Source: a virus. Taken from it: a stretch of 64,000 bases of DNA. Numbering within the stretch: position 1 is the first letter of the stretch; the number at the start of each line of letters is the position of its first letter. This document shows, piece after piece, positions 8,884 through 18,558 of the stretch. The stretch lies in IMG/VR virus record IMGVR_UViG_3300002144_000620, positions 89,962-153,961 of that record; one strand, 5' to 3'. The position numbers and the translations under genes were made by a program. The notes under the pieces were generated by a model. The model was not told the origin of the DNA, searched no databases, and was given only the letters and a program-made list of their open reading frames with translations.

Positions 8884-8904
8884 TATCTTTGACCATATTT
8901 ATTA
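8884..8904 (+). promoter_or_regulatory. Composite promoter-like region before nrdB
   Basis: TATCTTTG (8884-8891) fits the Bacteroidota -7 box TAnnTTTG, but no TTTG is found about 20 bases upstream. It runs into ATATTTATTA (8895-8904), a form of the late-type element. The nrdB ATG is at 8926. This site may carry both signals. Confidence 0.35.
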
Positions 8905-8925
8905 AAACAACAAAAATTTAAATTT

Positions 8926-9876
8926 ATGAAAGAACCAATTTTAGAAGAAAACCCTGGTAGATTCGTCATTTTTCCAATACAGTATGACGACATATGGGAA
9001 TATTATAAACAACACCAAGCAGCCTTCTGGACAGCCGAAGAGGTTGACTTATCTAACGATATAAGAGACTGGGAAAGTTTAACAGATAATGAAAGGTATT
9101 TTATTAAAAATATACTATCATTTTTCGCATCATCAGACGGTATTGTAAATGAAAACTTAGCTGAGAATTTTTTAAAAGAAGTTCAGTATCCAGAAGCTAA
9201 ATTCTTTTACGGTATACAAATAGCGATGGAAAACATTCATAGTTTAATGTATTCTTTATTGATCGATACGTACATATCAAACCATCAAGAAAAGATGGAT
9301 AGCTTTAATGCTTTAGAAAACTTACCAGCTGTACAAAAGAAAGCTAAATGGGCTTTAGACTGGATAGATAACGCATCTTTCCAAGAAAGATTAGTGGCTT
9401 TTGCTGCCGTTGAAGGTATTTTCTTTTCAGGTTCTTTCGCTTCAATTTTTTGGTTAAAATCTAGAGGTTTAATGCAGGGTTTATGTAACGCCAACACATT
9501 AATATTTAAAGACGAGAACCTACATTGCGACTTTGCTATCCATTTGAGCAATAACCACGTTGTTAATAAATTATCTGAATCTAGAATTAAAGAGATATTA
9601 TTATCCGCTTTAGAGATTGAGAAAGAATTTATCACAGAATCATTACCAGTATCTTTAATAGGTATGAACTCTAATATGATGAAACAGTATCTTGAGTTTG
9701 TAACCGATGGTTTATTAGCTAAATTCGGTTGTAAAAAAGAATTTAATGTGGATCAACCGTTTAAGTTTATGGAACAAATTGCTGTGGAAACCAAGGGGAA
9801 TTTCTTTGAATCAAGAACCGTTGAGTATCAAAAAGCTAAATTAAATGAAAAACTTAGTTTTACCGATGATTTTTAA
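8926..9876 (+). CDS. nrdB: Class Ia ribonucleotide reductase beta subunit
   Basis: NrdB supplies the tyrosyl radical that NrdA needs to make deoxyribonucleotides. The sequence is the eukaryote/Bacteroidota-like R2 type ([59 protein letters not shown]). Metal ligands D71, E102 and H105 and the radical tyrosine Y109 are in place by analogy with mouse R2, and the second Glu/His ligand set lies in DENLHCDFA. The C-terminal peptide LSFTDDF matches the R2 tail that docks on R1. At 316 residues it is near full length. It precedes nrdA by 27 bases in one transcription unit. Confidence 0.94.
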   Translation: MKEPILEENPGRFVIFPIQYDDIWEYYKQHQAAFWTAEEVDLSNDIRDWESLTDNERYFIKNILSFFASSDGIVNENLAENFLKEVQYPEAKFFYGIQIAMENIHSLMYSLLIDTYISNHQEKMDSFNALENLPAVQKKAKWALDWIDNASFQERLVAFAAVEGIFFSGSFASIFWLKSRGLMQGLCNANTLIFKDENLHCDFAIHLSNNHVVNKLSESRIKEILLSALEIEKEFITESLPVSLIGMNSNMMKQYLEFVTDGLLAKFGCKKEFNVDQPFKFMEQIAVETKGNFFESRTVEYQKAKLNEKLSFTDDF

Positions 9877-9903
9877 TTAACCGTTAATAAATAAAAAATA
9901 AAA

Positions 9904-12312
9904 ATGATTATACAAAAACGTAACGGGGATCAAGTACCATTTAACCCCACAAAAATATTAGCTAGAATTAAAAAATCGGCTAAAGGTTTAAAAGTCAGTT
10001 CTGACGAGATATTTATTAAAGGCATCACCTCATTACCAAATGAAGGTACGGTAACAACAAAAGAAATTGATAAACTTTTAGCTGAAATATGTGCTTCTTA
10101 TACTGGTAGTCATTATGACTATAGTAAAATGGCCGCCAATATAGCTATTTCTTCATACCACAAAGAAACAAACCCAAGTTTTTCTGAAACTATGAAGATA
10201 TTAGCTGAAGATAAAGTTATAAACCATAGTATTATTGAAACTATCAATGAATACGGTTGTGATAAAATTGATTCTATCATAGATCACGAAATGGATTTTA
10301 AATTCGATTATTTCGCATGGAGATCATTGAATGAGATGTACTTAACAAAAACATCTAAAGGTGTTCAAATTGAAAGACCACAACATATGTACATGCGTGT
10401 AGCTATATGGGTAACAGAATCTTTCGATGAAGCTATAGAGTACTACAAATCATTATCCAATCAATTAATATCAAAAGCTACACCAATAATGATTAACTCG
10501 GGTACCAAAATACCTCAGTTAGCATCATGTGTATTACATTACAATAACGATGACTCTAGAAACGGACTATTAGATAGTTTAAGAGACATATCTGTTTACT
10601 CAGCTGATGCAGCTGGTATTGGTTTATGTATGTCCAACATAAGAAGTAAAGAAAGTCGTATTAAGACATCAGGTGGTTATGCGGGTGGTTTATTAAAATA
10701 CCTTAAGATTGTTAACGAATCACTAAGATTCTTTAATCAACAAGGACGTAGACCAGGTAGTGCGGCTATTTATATCGAACCTTGGCATAAAGATATTATT
10801 GATTTATTAGAAATCAAAAAAAATACTGGTGCCGAAGAATTACGTGCTAGAGATTTATTTACAGCACTATGGATACCAGATAACTTTATGAGAGCAGTTG
10901 AGAATGATATAGACTGGTACCTATTCTGTCCAAATGACATCGTAAAAGCGGGTTTAACGCCATTACAAGAGTGTTATGGTACTGAGTATGAGGAAAACTA
11001 TAATAAAGCCGTAGAGATGGGCTTAGGCAAGAAAGTTAAGGCTCAAGATATCTGGAATAAGGTTATCGAATCTCAAGTTGAGACAGGTGTACCATACCTG
11101 TGTTCAAAAGATAGTGCTAACAATAAAACAAATCATCAAAACATGGGTGTGATAAAACAATCCAATCTATGTAATGAGATATATCAGTTTACCGATGAAG
11201 AAACGACAGCTATTTGCACTTTATCTTCATTAGTTATCAAAAACTTTGTTAAAAATAGCGCATTTGATTTTGAATTATTATCTAACGAAACTAGAAAAAT
11301 AGTAAGAACACTTAATAAAGTAATAAATATAAACGTTTATTCAACCGAAAAAGGTAGAAAAGGTGGTTTAGAACAAAGAGCTATTGCTATTGGTGTACAA
11401 GGCCTTGCTGACGTATTCTTTTTAATGGATTATATTTTCACATCAGATGAGGCAAAAGAATTAAATAAAAGAATATTTGAAACAATTTATTTTGCCGCAA
11501 TTACTGAAAGTAATGAGTTATGTAAATCTGGTAAATACAAACCGTATAAAAAATTTAAAGGTTCACCAATGTCAAAAGGTGTTTTTCAATTTGATATGTG
11601 GGGTATTGATCAAACTGATTTAATGTGGGATTGGAGTAGTTTAAAAGAATCTGTTAGAGAGTTCGGTATATGTAATAGTTTATTTACAGCACAAATGCCA
11701 GTAGCGTCATCAGCTAAAATAACAGGGTCATATGAAATGACTGAAGTTATAGGCTCTAACTTATTTAATAGACGTGTTGTTGGTGGTGAATTTTTAATCG
11801 CTAATAGATACTTAATTGAGGATTTTGAGGATTTAGGTATCTGGTCAGAAGAGTTCAAAAATGAGATCATAATGAACGAAGGTTCTATACAAGGTATAAA
11901 TTTCAATAAATTCTTAGATCCTAAAAATAAAAACTACGATAAAAAAGTTAGTAGAATCGAACATTTAATGTTGAAATATAAAACTATTTGGGAAGTTTCA
12001 CAAAAAGAACTAATAAATATGGCGGCTGACAGAGCACCATTTATCGATCAATCACAATCGATGAATATTTATTTCCAAAACCCAACTATACAAAAATTAT
12101 CATCTAGTCATTTCCATGCCTGGAAAATGGGACTTAAGTCTTTATGTTACTATGTTAGAACAAAAGCTATATCAACAGGTGCAAAACACTTAGCGATTAG
12201 TATAAACAATGAACCAGCTAAAGCGACACAAATACTAATTGAACCAAACATTACAGAAATTTTAAGTAAGCCAGAAGATAGCCAATTTGATTGTTTTGGA
12301 TGTAGTTCATAA
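9904..12312 (+). CDS. nrdA: Class Ia ribonucleotide reductase alpha subunit
   Basis: This is the catalytic subunit reducing ribonucleoside diphosphates. The N-terminal ~90 residues are an ATP-cone allosteric domain (IIQKRNGDQVPFNPTKILARI). The redox Cys pair is C209 (ASCVLHY) and C438 (AICTLSS). The thiyl-radical Cys is C423 in SNLCNEI, which also supplies the conserved Asn and Glu. The C-terminal shuttle pair is C797/C800 (CFGCSS). All key residues are present, and 802 residues is typical. The order B before A is the reverse of T4's nrdA-nrdB. A strong terminator follows, closing the nucleotide and replication block. Confidence 0.95.
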   Translation: MIIQKRNGDQVPFNPTKILARIKKSAKGLKVSSDEIFIKGITSLPNEGTVTTKEIDKLLAEICASYTGSHYDYSKMAANIAISSYHKETNPSFSETMKILAEDKVINHSIIETINEYGCDKIDSIIDHEMDFKFDYFAWRSLNEMYLTKTSKGVQIERPQHMYMRVAIWVTESFDEAIEYYKSLSNQLISKATPIMINSGTKIPQLASCVLHYNNDDSRNGLLDSLRDISVYSADAAGIGLCMSNIRSKESRIKTSGGYAGGLLKYLKIVNESLRFFNQQGRRPGSAAIYIEPWHKDIIDLLEIKKNTGAEELRARDLFTALWIPDNFMRAVENDIDWYLFCPNDIVKAGLTPLQECYGTEYEENYNKAVEMGLGKKVKAQDIWNKVIESQVETGVPYLCSKDSANNKTNHQNMGVIKQSNLCNEIYQFTDEETTAICTLSSLVIKNFVKNSAFDFELLSNETRKIVRTLNKVININVYSTEKGRKGGLEQRAIAIGVQGLADVFFLMDYIFTSDEAKELNKRIFETIYFAAITESNELCKSGKYKPYKKFKGSPMSKGVFQFDMWGIDQTDLMWDWSSLKESVREFGICNSLFTAQMPVASSAKITGSYEMTEVIGSNLFNRRVVGGEFLIANRYLIEDFEDLGIWSEEFKNEIIMNEGSIQGINFNKFLDPKNKNYDKKVSRIEHLMLKYKTIWEVSQKELINMAADRAPFIDQSQSMNIYFQNPTIQKLSSSHFHAWKMGLKSLCYYVRTKAISTGAKHLAISINNEPAKATQILIEPNITEILSKPEDSQFDCFGCSS

Positions 12313-12334
12313 CAACTATTTAACTTTAAACACA

Positions 12335-12374
12335 AAATCCCGTCACTATCTAGTTATAATGACGGGATTTTTAT
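12335..12374 (+). terminator. Rho-independent terminator after nrdA
   Basis: AAATCCCGTCA (12335-12345) pairs perfectly with TGACGGGATTT (12360-12370), followed by a T-rich tail. It marks the boundary between DNA-metabolism and baseplate genes. Confidence 0.88.
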
Positions 12375-12396
12375 TTACAAAAAATAATTTATTACG

Positions 12397-12410
12397 ATAT
12401 TTATTATAAA
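12397..12410 (+). promoter_or_regulatory. Candidate late-type promoter element before gp25
   Basis: ATATTTATTATAAA ends six bases before the gp25 ATG at 12416 and directly follows the nrdA terminator, exactly where a promoter for the 24-kb tail block is needed. It is related to the TATATTTATA elements at 2488 and 29938. Confidence 0.4.
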
Positions 12411-12415
12411 AGATT

Positions 12416-12832
12416 ATGGCCATAAAAAAACAAACATTTGGTATGGAGTTCCCATTTGTATTTTCGGATTCAGGTGATTACGTTGGATTAACATCAGTAC
12501 CTGAATCTGAGGTAAAAGCAATGTTGATTCATTTACTATTAACAAAGAAAGGTGCGAGATACTTTTTACCTGATTTTGGTACAAATATATACCAATACAT
12601 ATTTGAACCACTTGATGACATAACTTTGGGTAAGATTGAAGGTGAAATAACCGATGCTATTGAAAAGTACATTCCAAATCTAAAATTAAACAAGGTAAAC
12701 ATAACCAAGGTTGGTGATGAACCAAATTTTTTAAATGATACTGAAAAAGAACATCAGATTAGAATAAACTTAGATTATACAATAACAACTAAAACGTTCC
12801 AATCAAACGGTACATTAGCATTAACATTATAA
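12416..12832 (+). CDS. 25: gp25-like baseplate wedge subunit
   Basis: A GPW/gp25-family protein that contacts the sheath initiation ring in contractile tails. The family signature is clear: MEFPFVFSDSGDYVGL, then VKAMLIHLLLTKKGARYFLPDFGTNIYQYIFEPLDD (residues about 40-75). This is the conserved core with the G-R-x-x-x-P-x-F-G-T-x-I motif. At 138 residues it matches T4 gp25 (132). It opens the baseplate cluster and is followed after two bases by gp6, the same adjacency found in many contractile tail systems. Confidence 0.93.
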   Translation: MAIKKQTFGMEFPFVFSDSGDYVGLTSVPESEVKAMLIHLLLTKKGARYFLPDFGTNIYQYIFEPLDDITLGKIEGEITDAIEKYIPNLKLNKVNITKVGDEPNFLNDTEKEHQIRINLDYTITTKTFQSNGTLALTL

Positions 12833-12834
12833 AA

Positions 12835-14646
12835 ATGGCAAGACAAATAAATTATAGCAAAAGAGATTTCGCTTCATTAAAAACGGAGCAAATAAATTAT
12901 ATCAAACAGTATTACCCAGAGGTTGTACAAAATTTTAATGACGCATCTATATTATCCGTATTTTTGGACTTAAATGCGGCAATCGCAGATAACTTAAACT
13001 TTCAAATAGATCGTGCATTACAAGAAACCGTTCTAGATTATGCACAAGAAAGGCAATCACTATATAATATAGCTAAAACATACGGTTTAAAATTACCAAC
13101 AAAATCTTCAGCTGTAGGTGTTGTTGAGTTTACCGCTCAAGTACCAGCATATGGTGACCAAGAAGATACTAGATATTTACCGATAATTAAATCAGGTACA
13201 CAAGTAACTAATGGTAATAATACATATGAAGTTCTATATGATATCGATTTTAACTCAGCCACTAATAGTTCGGGTAACTCAGATAGAACAAAAGTACCTA
13301 TATTCATTAATGGTAAGTTAAATGGTTATACAATCAGAAAAACTGGTATCATAGTAGCGGGTACGACTAAAACTTTTACACAAGCAATTGCCAGTAGTAA
13401 AGCTTTCCAACAAATAGTATTACCTGAAAATAATGTATTATCAATCGAATCGATTATACATAAAACTGGTACAAACTACACAACAATACCAACACTAAAT
13501 GAATTTAAAACTAGTTTGAATAAATGGTATGAAGTACCATCACTAGCGGAAGACAATATATTTATAGAAGATCCTAATTCACCTAGAGTCGATGGTATAG
13601 CTAAAGGTGTCTATGAAAAAATAGATCAAAGATATATTGTTGAGTACACACCCAATGGTTTTTGTCAACTAACATTCGGTGCTCAGACAGATTTATCTAG
13701 AGATATATTAGATGATTTCATGGACGCAGGTAGTTTCGATCTTAAAAGTTTTTTAAGAAACGGTAGTCTTGGATCAGCACCAATAGCTAATACAACCATG
13801 TATATAAGATATAGAATTGGTGGTGGTGTTGATTCAAATGCGGGGGTTGGTACAATCACTGAGGTTGCACGACTAATAACCGATATATCAGGACCAGACC
13901 CAACAGTTGCATCTAATGTAAGAGCAACAATATCAGTTATAAATACAACACCAGCACTTGGTGGTTCAGATGAACCTAGTATAGAAGAATTAAGACAATA
14001 TATTGCATATAACTTTTCAGCTCAAAGTAGAGCAGTTACACTTAACGATTACAAAGCTCTTATTATGTCTATGCCAAGTACCTTTGGTACCCCAGCTAAA
14101 ACCAGTATAACACAAAAATCAAATAAAATAGAGATAGGTGTATTAAGTTACGATAATAATGGTGAGTTATCGAATACGGTTACATCTTTATTGATGGAAA
14201 ATGTAGCAAATTACCTTTCTAAATATAGGATGATAAACGACTATGTAATTGTTAAACCAGCCGAAATAATTAATTTAGGTTTTGAAGTTGGTGTTATATC
14301 CGAAGATGGTCAACAAACACAGGTATCGGCTAGAATATCAGATGTAATTAAAAATGAATTTACAAACGATAAAGCTAATTTAGGTAAAAACTATAGTGTG
14401 GGTACCATGATTGCTAAGATAACACAAGTTGATGGAGTAATAAACGTAAACTATGTAAAAGCTTTCAATAAAACAGGTATTGGTTACTCTAGTAACACAA
14501 CTAATCAATCTGTTTATGATACGGCTACTGGTGAGATCGATATTTCAGGTAACTATATTTTAGTTGAGGATTATCAGATTTTAAGTATTAAAAACCCTGA
14601 TGTTGATATCAAGGTTATACCAGTTACAACCAGTATAACTAACTAA
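12835..14646 (+). CDS. 6: gp6-like baseplate wedge protein (Baseplate_J family)
   Basis: This is the core wedge protein that dimerises around the baseplate ring. The N-terminus (NYSKRDFASLKTEQINYIKQYYPE...NFNDASILSVFLDLNAAIADNLNFQIDRALQE) is the usual gp6/J-type start, followed by a TYGLKLPTKSSAVGVVEF segment. The C-terminal half has the LRQYIAYNFSAQSRAVTLNDYKALIMSMP segment typical of gpJ/gp6 and beta modules. Length 603 is near T4 gp6 (660). It lies two bases after gp25 and two bases before the next gene. Confidence 0.88.
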   Translation: MARQINYSKRDFASLKTEQINYIKQYYPEVVQNFNDASILSVFLDLNAAIADNLNFQIDRALQETVLDYAQERQSLYNIAKTYGLKLPTKSSAVGVVEFTAQVPAYGDQEDTRYLPIIKSGTQVTNGNNTYEVLYDIDFNSATNSSGNSDRTKVPIFINGKLNGYTIRKTGIIVAGTTKTFTQAIASSKAFQQIVLPENNVLSIESIIHKTGTNYTTIPTLNEFKTSLNKWYEVPSLAEDNIFIEDPNSPRVDGIAKGVYEKIDQRYIVEYTPNGFCQLTFGAQTDLSRDILDDFMDAGSFDLKSFLRNGSLGSAPIANTTMYIRYRIGGGVDSNAGVGTITEVARLITDISGPDPTVASNVRATISVINTTPALGGSDEPSIEELRQYIAYNFSAQSRAVTLNDYKALIMSMPSTFGTPAKTSITQKSNKIEIGVLSYDNNGELSNTVTSLLMENVANYLSKYRMINDYVIVKPAEIINLGFEVGVISEDGQQTQVSARISDVIKNEFTNDKANLGKNYSVGTMIAKITQVDGVINVNYVKAFNKTGIGYSSNTTNQSVYDTATGEIDISGNYILVEDYQILSIKNPDVDIKVIPVTTSITN

Positions 14647-14648
14647 TA

Positions 14649-16868
14649 ATGGAGAAAAATATTAAAATAGTTTTACAAGATAGTCAAGTAAATGACAGGA
14701 TACTAATAAATTTAGAGGATGATTTTGATAATTTAGAAATATTAAGTCTTAAAATTAGTAGTACCGACATTTACAATAAAAACTCATCAGACTTTGGTAC
14801 GATTGTCGGTAGGGTACAAACTTCTAATGGGTATGGTTTACAAAACGCTAAAGTATCTATATTTGTACCAATAACTGTTGAAGATAAAGAAAGACCTGAA
14901 ATAGCCGAACTATATCCATTTGAAACTATTAATGATCAATTCCCTAATGGTGTTAGATACAATTTATTACCTAGGGTTAGAAATCAAAACCCAAGCCACA
15001 GAGCAGTAGGTAACTTACCACTAATTAACGATTTAACCCATTATCCACAATATTTGGAAATAATGGAAAAGTACTATAAATACACTGTTATAACTAACGA
15101 TTCTGGTGATTACATGATATTTGGTGTACCAGTAGGTTCACACAACATCATTATGGATTTCGATCTATTTGATACAAAAAGTATAGAAGTTACAGCCAAT
15201 GATATGGTTGAAAATTCTTCCGAATATAAAAATATTAAAAGTGTTGCTGATGCGACAAATACAGCCGATAATAACGATCCTAATAAAGTACCCAATTTCA
15301 TTTACCGTGGACTTGATACATTTGATGTTAAGGTTAAGACAAACCTTAACGAAATGCCGAATATATTTAATGAAATTAAACAGGTAAACGTATCACCATT
15401 TTGGGGTGATGACGAAGAACATGATGTTGGTATAACTAGATGCGATTTTAAGATAAAGTACAACTACACACCAACAGCTATATTTTTTGGGTGGTTAGGT
15501 TCACCATCGTCAGCATTTGGTGTTAAACATGACTATACGTGGAGGACAATAAATCAATTAGAGTTGGAATTACCAGGGTTTGATAAATCTTTAGGTAAAA
15601 ATACTGGTCAAGTTTGGCCACTACAAGAACCTATTGTCGTGATATACAGGTTAGATGATAAACTAACACCTGGTAGCAGAGTTAGAGTAGGTGCTTTTAA
15701 AGGTGAAAAAGGTACGGGTATCTTCAGAATATCACTACCAATGTACATGGATTATTTTAAAATAAATCAATTTGGTGACTTAGTACCAACTGAAGATACT
15801 GAAAATAGTATACCGACAAAAGCATATTACGCTTTTGAGATGTACGAGTCTTCAGAAGCGTGGCAAACCAGAGTACCTTGGGGTTCATGGCACAGTTACT
15901 CAACACCTGGAATCAGAGTACCATCATCGGTAAATGGTGAGGTATTAACAGGTGGGTGGGAGGGTACAAACACTGGGTTATTCGAATATGATATCATAAA
16001 TAGAAAAAGAAAATTTTATACAATTAAAACAAAATACAATCCCCATAATAGTGATTCTATGGCTACACCAGGAACCACACTAAATTATTTTCCACAAGAA
16101 AACATTAATAAAGATATTGCTTGGAATTTTCCGATTAACAGAAATGACGTTAATAAAATAACAACAAATATTGAAGTTATAGGCTCTGTACTTATACCCA
16201 GATATGAATTTGATTTAGCGTCTCCACTTAATTACAACCGTTTATCGGATGCAGACTACAATCCAAATGTAAGATACCCAAATAACATAATTAACTTAAT
16301 CAACATACCTAAAAACATATCTTATGGTGATACAGTTAAAGACTACGAATACCATAAAGGTATTGGTGTTGGTTTAGATGGGAAAAATAGTGGCGATGCT
16401 TTTGCTGAATTATTCGCACCAGACCAATTTTTCACATTTGATGGAGATAGTCACTACGGTGAAAACAATACTTATAATTACGGTGACAATGGTCCGATAA
16501 ACCCATCACTATTTGCATTAGATTTAGCAAAAAAACAAGACTCAACTGACTATAACGGTATACACAAAAGGTTCACACAAGCTTACAATAATAAATACTC
16601 ATTAGGACCATTCCTATCCTCACACAATTATCAGAACAAATTTCCTGTTATGGAAATTAGTATAGAGGATGTAACTGATGATTTAAGTGGTTTAATAGGT
16701 AATAAAATATATACATCTTACGGTATATATACTGGCAGTGTAGCGCCAACAGAATTTGATCCAGAAATATCAAATAGATATAGAAGTAAATTCTATTATT
16801 TTGGTTTATGGGAAAATATGAACGCTTTAAAATCAATAGAAAAAAATTATTTTACAGGGCATGAGTAA
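14649..16868 (+). CDS. Large baseplate-region protein with carboxypeptidase-regulatory-like beta domain
   Basis: This is not a recognised T4 homologue. Residues about 55-180 show a transthyretin/CarboxypepD_reg-like beta sandwich split by an insert: GTIVGRVQTSNGYGLQNAKVSIFVP, then YTVITNDSGDYMIFGVPVGSHNI. The remainder is rich in Trp, Tyr, Gly and Asn with no enzyme motif. Such Ig-like domains are common in phage baseplate and fibre proteins. Position directly after gp6 makes it a candidate wedge component (the gp7/gp8 slot). It overlaps the next gene by eight bases, indicating coupled translation. Confidence 0.65.
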   Translation: MEKNIKIVLQDSQVNDRILINLEDDFDNLEILSLKISSTDIYNKNSSDFGTIVGRVQTSNGYGLQNAKVSIFVPITVEDKERPEIAELYPFETINDQFPNGVRYNLLPRVRNQNPSHRAVGNLPLINDLTHYPQYLEIMEKYYKYTVITNDSGDYMIFGVPVGSHNIIMDFDLFDTKSIEVTANDMVENSSEYKNIKSVADATNTADNNDPNKVPNFIYRGLDTFDVKVKTNLNEMPNIFNEIKQVNVSPFWGDDEEHDVGITRCDFKIKYNYTPTAIFFGWLGSPSSAFGVKHDYTWRTINQLELELPGFDKSLGKNTGQVWPLQEPIVVIYRLDDKLTPGSRVRVGAFKGEKGTGIFRISLPMYMDYFKINQFGDLVPTEDTENSIPTKAYYAFEMYESSEAWQTRVPWGSWHSYSTPGIRVPSSVNGEVLTGGWEGTNTGLFEYDIINRKRKFYTIKTKYNPHNSDSMATPGTTLNYFPQENINKDIAWNFPINRNDVNKITTNIEVIGSVLIPRYEFDLASPLNYNRLSDADYNPNVRYPNNIINLINIPKNISYGDTVKDYEYHKGIGVGLDGKNSGDAFAELFAPDQFFTFDGDSHYGENNTYNYGDNGPINPSLFALDLAKKQDSTDYNGIHKRFTQAYNNKYSLGPFLSSHNYQNKFPVMEISIEDVTDDLSGLIGNKIYTSYGIYTGSVAPTEFDPEISNRYRSKFYYFGLWENMNALKSIEKNYFTGHE

Positions 16869-18558
16869 TATTACAGAAATTTTAGGGTCTAAGAAATTTG
16901 CTGGTGGTGAAAATAAAACACTGAAAACCAGAGTAATTCTAGAACAACCTAGTAAAGTTAACAATGAGTATAATTTATTTACTAACGTATCTGAAGATGA
17001 TCAATTCACTAAAGAAAAACAAGAAAATAACTTATATAAAATATACGGTACGATAGTACCATCAGTTATGAAAGAAGCTTATTTTTTTAGAAATAAGTTA
17101 AATATAGACACTAACGTACCAGAATTTAATAAAGATAACTGGTCGTTAGTAATGTGTAAACCCGTTAAATATCTAGGTACTGACAAAGGTAGAAAGCTTT
17201 TTGATATAACATATTTAGATTACGTAAGTAAAAGCGACAAAGTGTTTAGTCTTGACCTAAATGAAGGGTTACCAGCATCACTATCAACATTATCACCATT
17301 TCAATTACGTAACGTAATTAAATCAGATGTAAATATAGATCTATATATGAATTTAGGTCATAATTTAAATATAGGTGACCAGATATACATAAAATCAAAC
17401 GAAAAAAGAGTACCAACTGGGCTGTGTTTTATCATAAATGTAAAAGGTAATATAGTTACAACTGATTTAAAAATAAAATCAACTGAATTAATAGCACCCG
17501 AACAACAAGTATCTTTGACAAGAAATACGCTTTCAGGTACGAAAAGTTTTGCGGAATCACCCAGTAGCACCAACTCTAAAAACGCAAACACTGGTGCTGT
17601 TAGAGGTATACAAACAACTAACGACAATAGTGCAATCATCGCAGCTTTAAAAGCCGAAAGACCAACACCATACGGGATATTAAACCCTAAACTTAGTGTA
17701 TCTAAAGTAATAAATAATGAAGTTTTAGAATATTATGTAAAACAAGTTGAGGTTATCGAGGTATTAGAAACTTTTGATAATTGCGGGTTTTCTAAAAATT
17801 TATTTGATAATCAGTTGGTTAACTTTTACTTCAATAAAAACTTTGATATAAATGGTTTATTAGATCACAAAGACGAACCTTTAACAGAGTGTCATATCGG
17901 TATAATAAAAAACGGGTCAACTGATTCAAAAATATTTAGTGATGTTGAATCTAATTTTAAATCTTTGATTGATTACACGAATGAAGGTGAGGGTATTAAA
18001 ACAATATCTAAAAAATCAAACTCATTAGTTAGTAGTAAACCAACTATTGGTGAAAATTATGATATTGGTATCTACGAATATTCTAGTGAAAATCTAACAG
18101 AAGAGTTAATAGAACCAGTACAACATAATTTTATTTTAGACTTCGTATTATTTAAATACACCCCATTCACAACATTAACACTAAAAAACAGATCTAGTTA
18201 TATCGAAGATTCTGTATCAAACCAATTTATACCACCATATGCTAAATACAGTAGAAAATCAGAAAAATACATATGGCGAGACTTATTAGATATAGGTATA
18301 TCTGATGAAAACGGTGAGATATTAGACTTCCCATTTTTAAATGGTTGTAGGTATTTTTATAGTAGGTTACCGTTTAACGTTTTAATTGAAAAAAATAAAA
18401 CAAAAAAATATAAACTGAATAGTAATGATATATCTAACATAGATTTAGTCAATAATGTCGATGATTACATAAGTAGTATCACTAAAGATTTATTTGGTAA
18501 TGATAATAATGGTAATCAAGACGAACCGTTTAAAAAATACACTAACGAAGAATGTTAA
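16861..18558 (+). CDS. Unknown baseplate-region structural protein (565 aa)
   Basis: Unrecognised. The first ~150 residues read as a structured domain (NLYKIYGTIVPSVMKEAYFFRNKLNIDTNVPEFN). The middle is a Ser/Thr/Asn-rich linker near residues 225-255. The C-terminal part contains a conserved-looking aromatic segment (RKSEKYIWRDLLDIGISD, then FPFLNGCRYFYSRLPF). There are no transmembrane or signal sequences. It overlaps both neighbours by eight and seven bases, so it is part of one long coupled baseplate transcript. A structural role is inferred from that context. Confidence 0.6.
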   Translation: MSNITEILGSKKFAGGENKTLKTRVILEQPSKVNNEYNLFTNVSEDDQFTKEKQENNLYKIYGTIVPSVMKEAYFFRNKLNIDTNVPEFNKDNWSLVMCKPVKYLGTDKGRKLFDITYLDYVSKSDKVFSLDLNEGLPASLSTLSPFQLRNVIKSDVNIDLYMNLGHNLNIGDQIYIKSNEKRVPTGLCFIINVKGNIVTTDLKIKSTELIAPEQQVSLTRNTLSGTKSFAESPSSTNSKNANTGAVRGIQTTNDNSAIIAALKAERPTPYGILNPKLSVSKVINNEVLEYYVKQVEVIEVLETFDNCGFSKNLFDNQLVNFYFNKNFDINGLLDHKDEPLTECHIGIIKNGSTDSKIFSDVESNFKSLIDYTNEGEGIKTISKKSNSLVSSKPTIGENYDIGIYEYSSENLTEELIEPVQHNFILDFVLFKYTPFTTLTLKNRSSYIEDSVSNQFIPPYAKYSRKSEKYIWRDLLDIGISDENGEILDFPFLNGCRYFYSRLPFNVLIEKNKTKKYKLNSNDISNIDLVNNVDDYISSITKDLFGNDNNGNQDEPFKKYTNEEC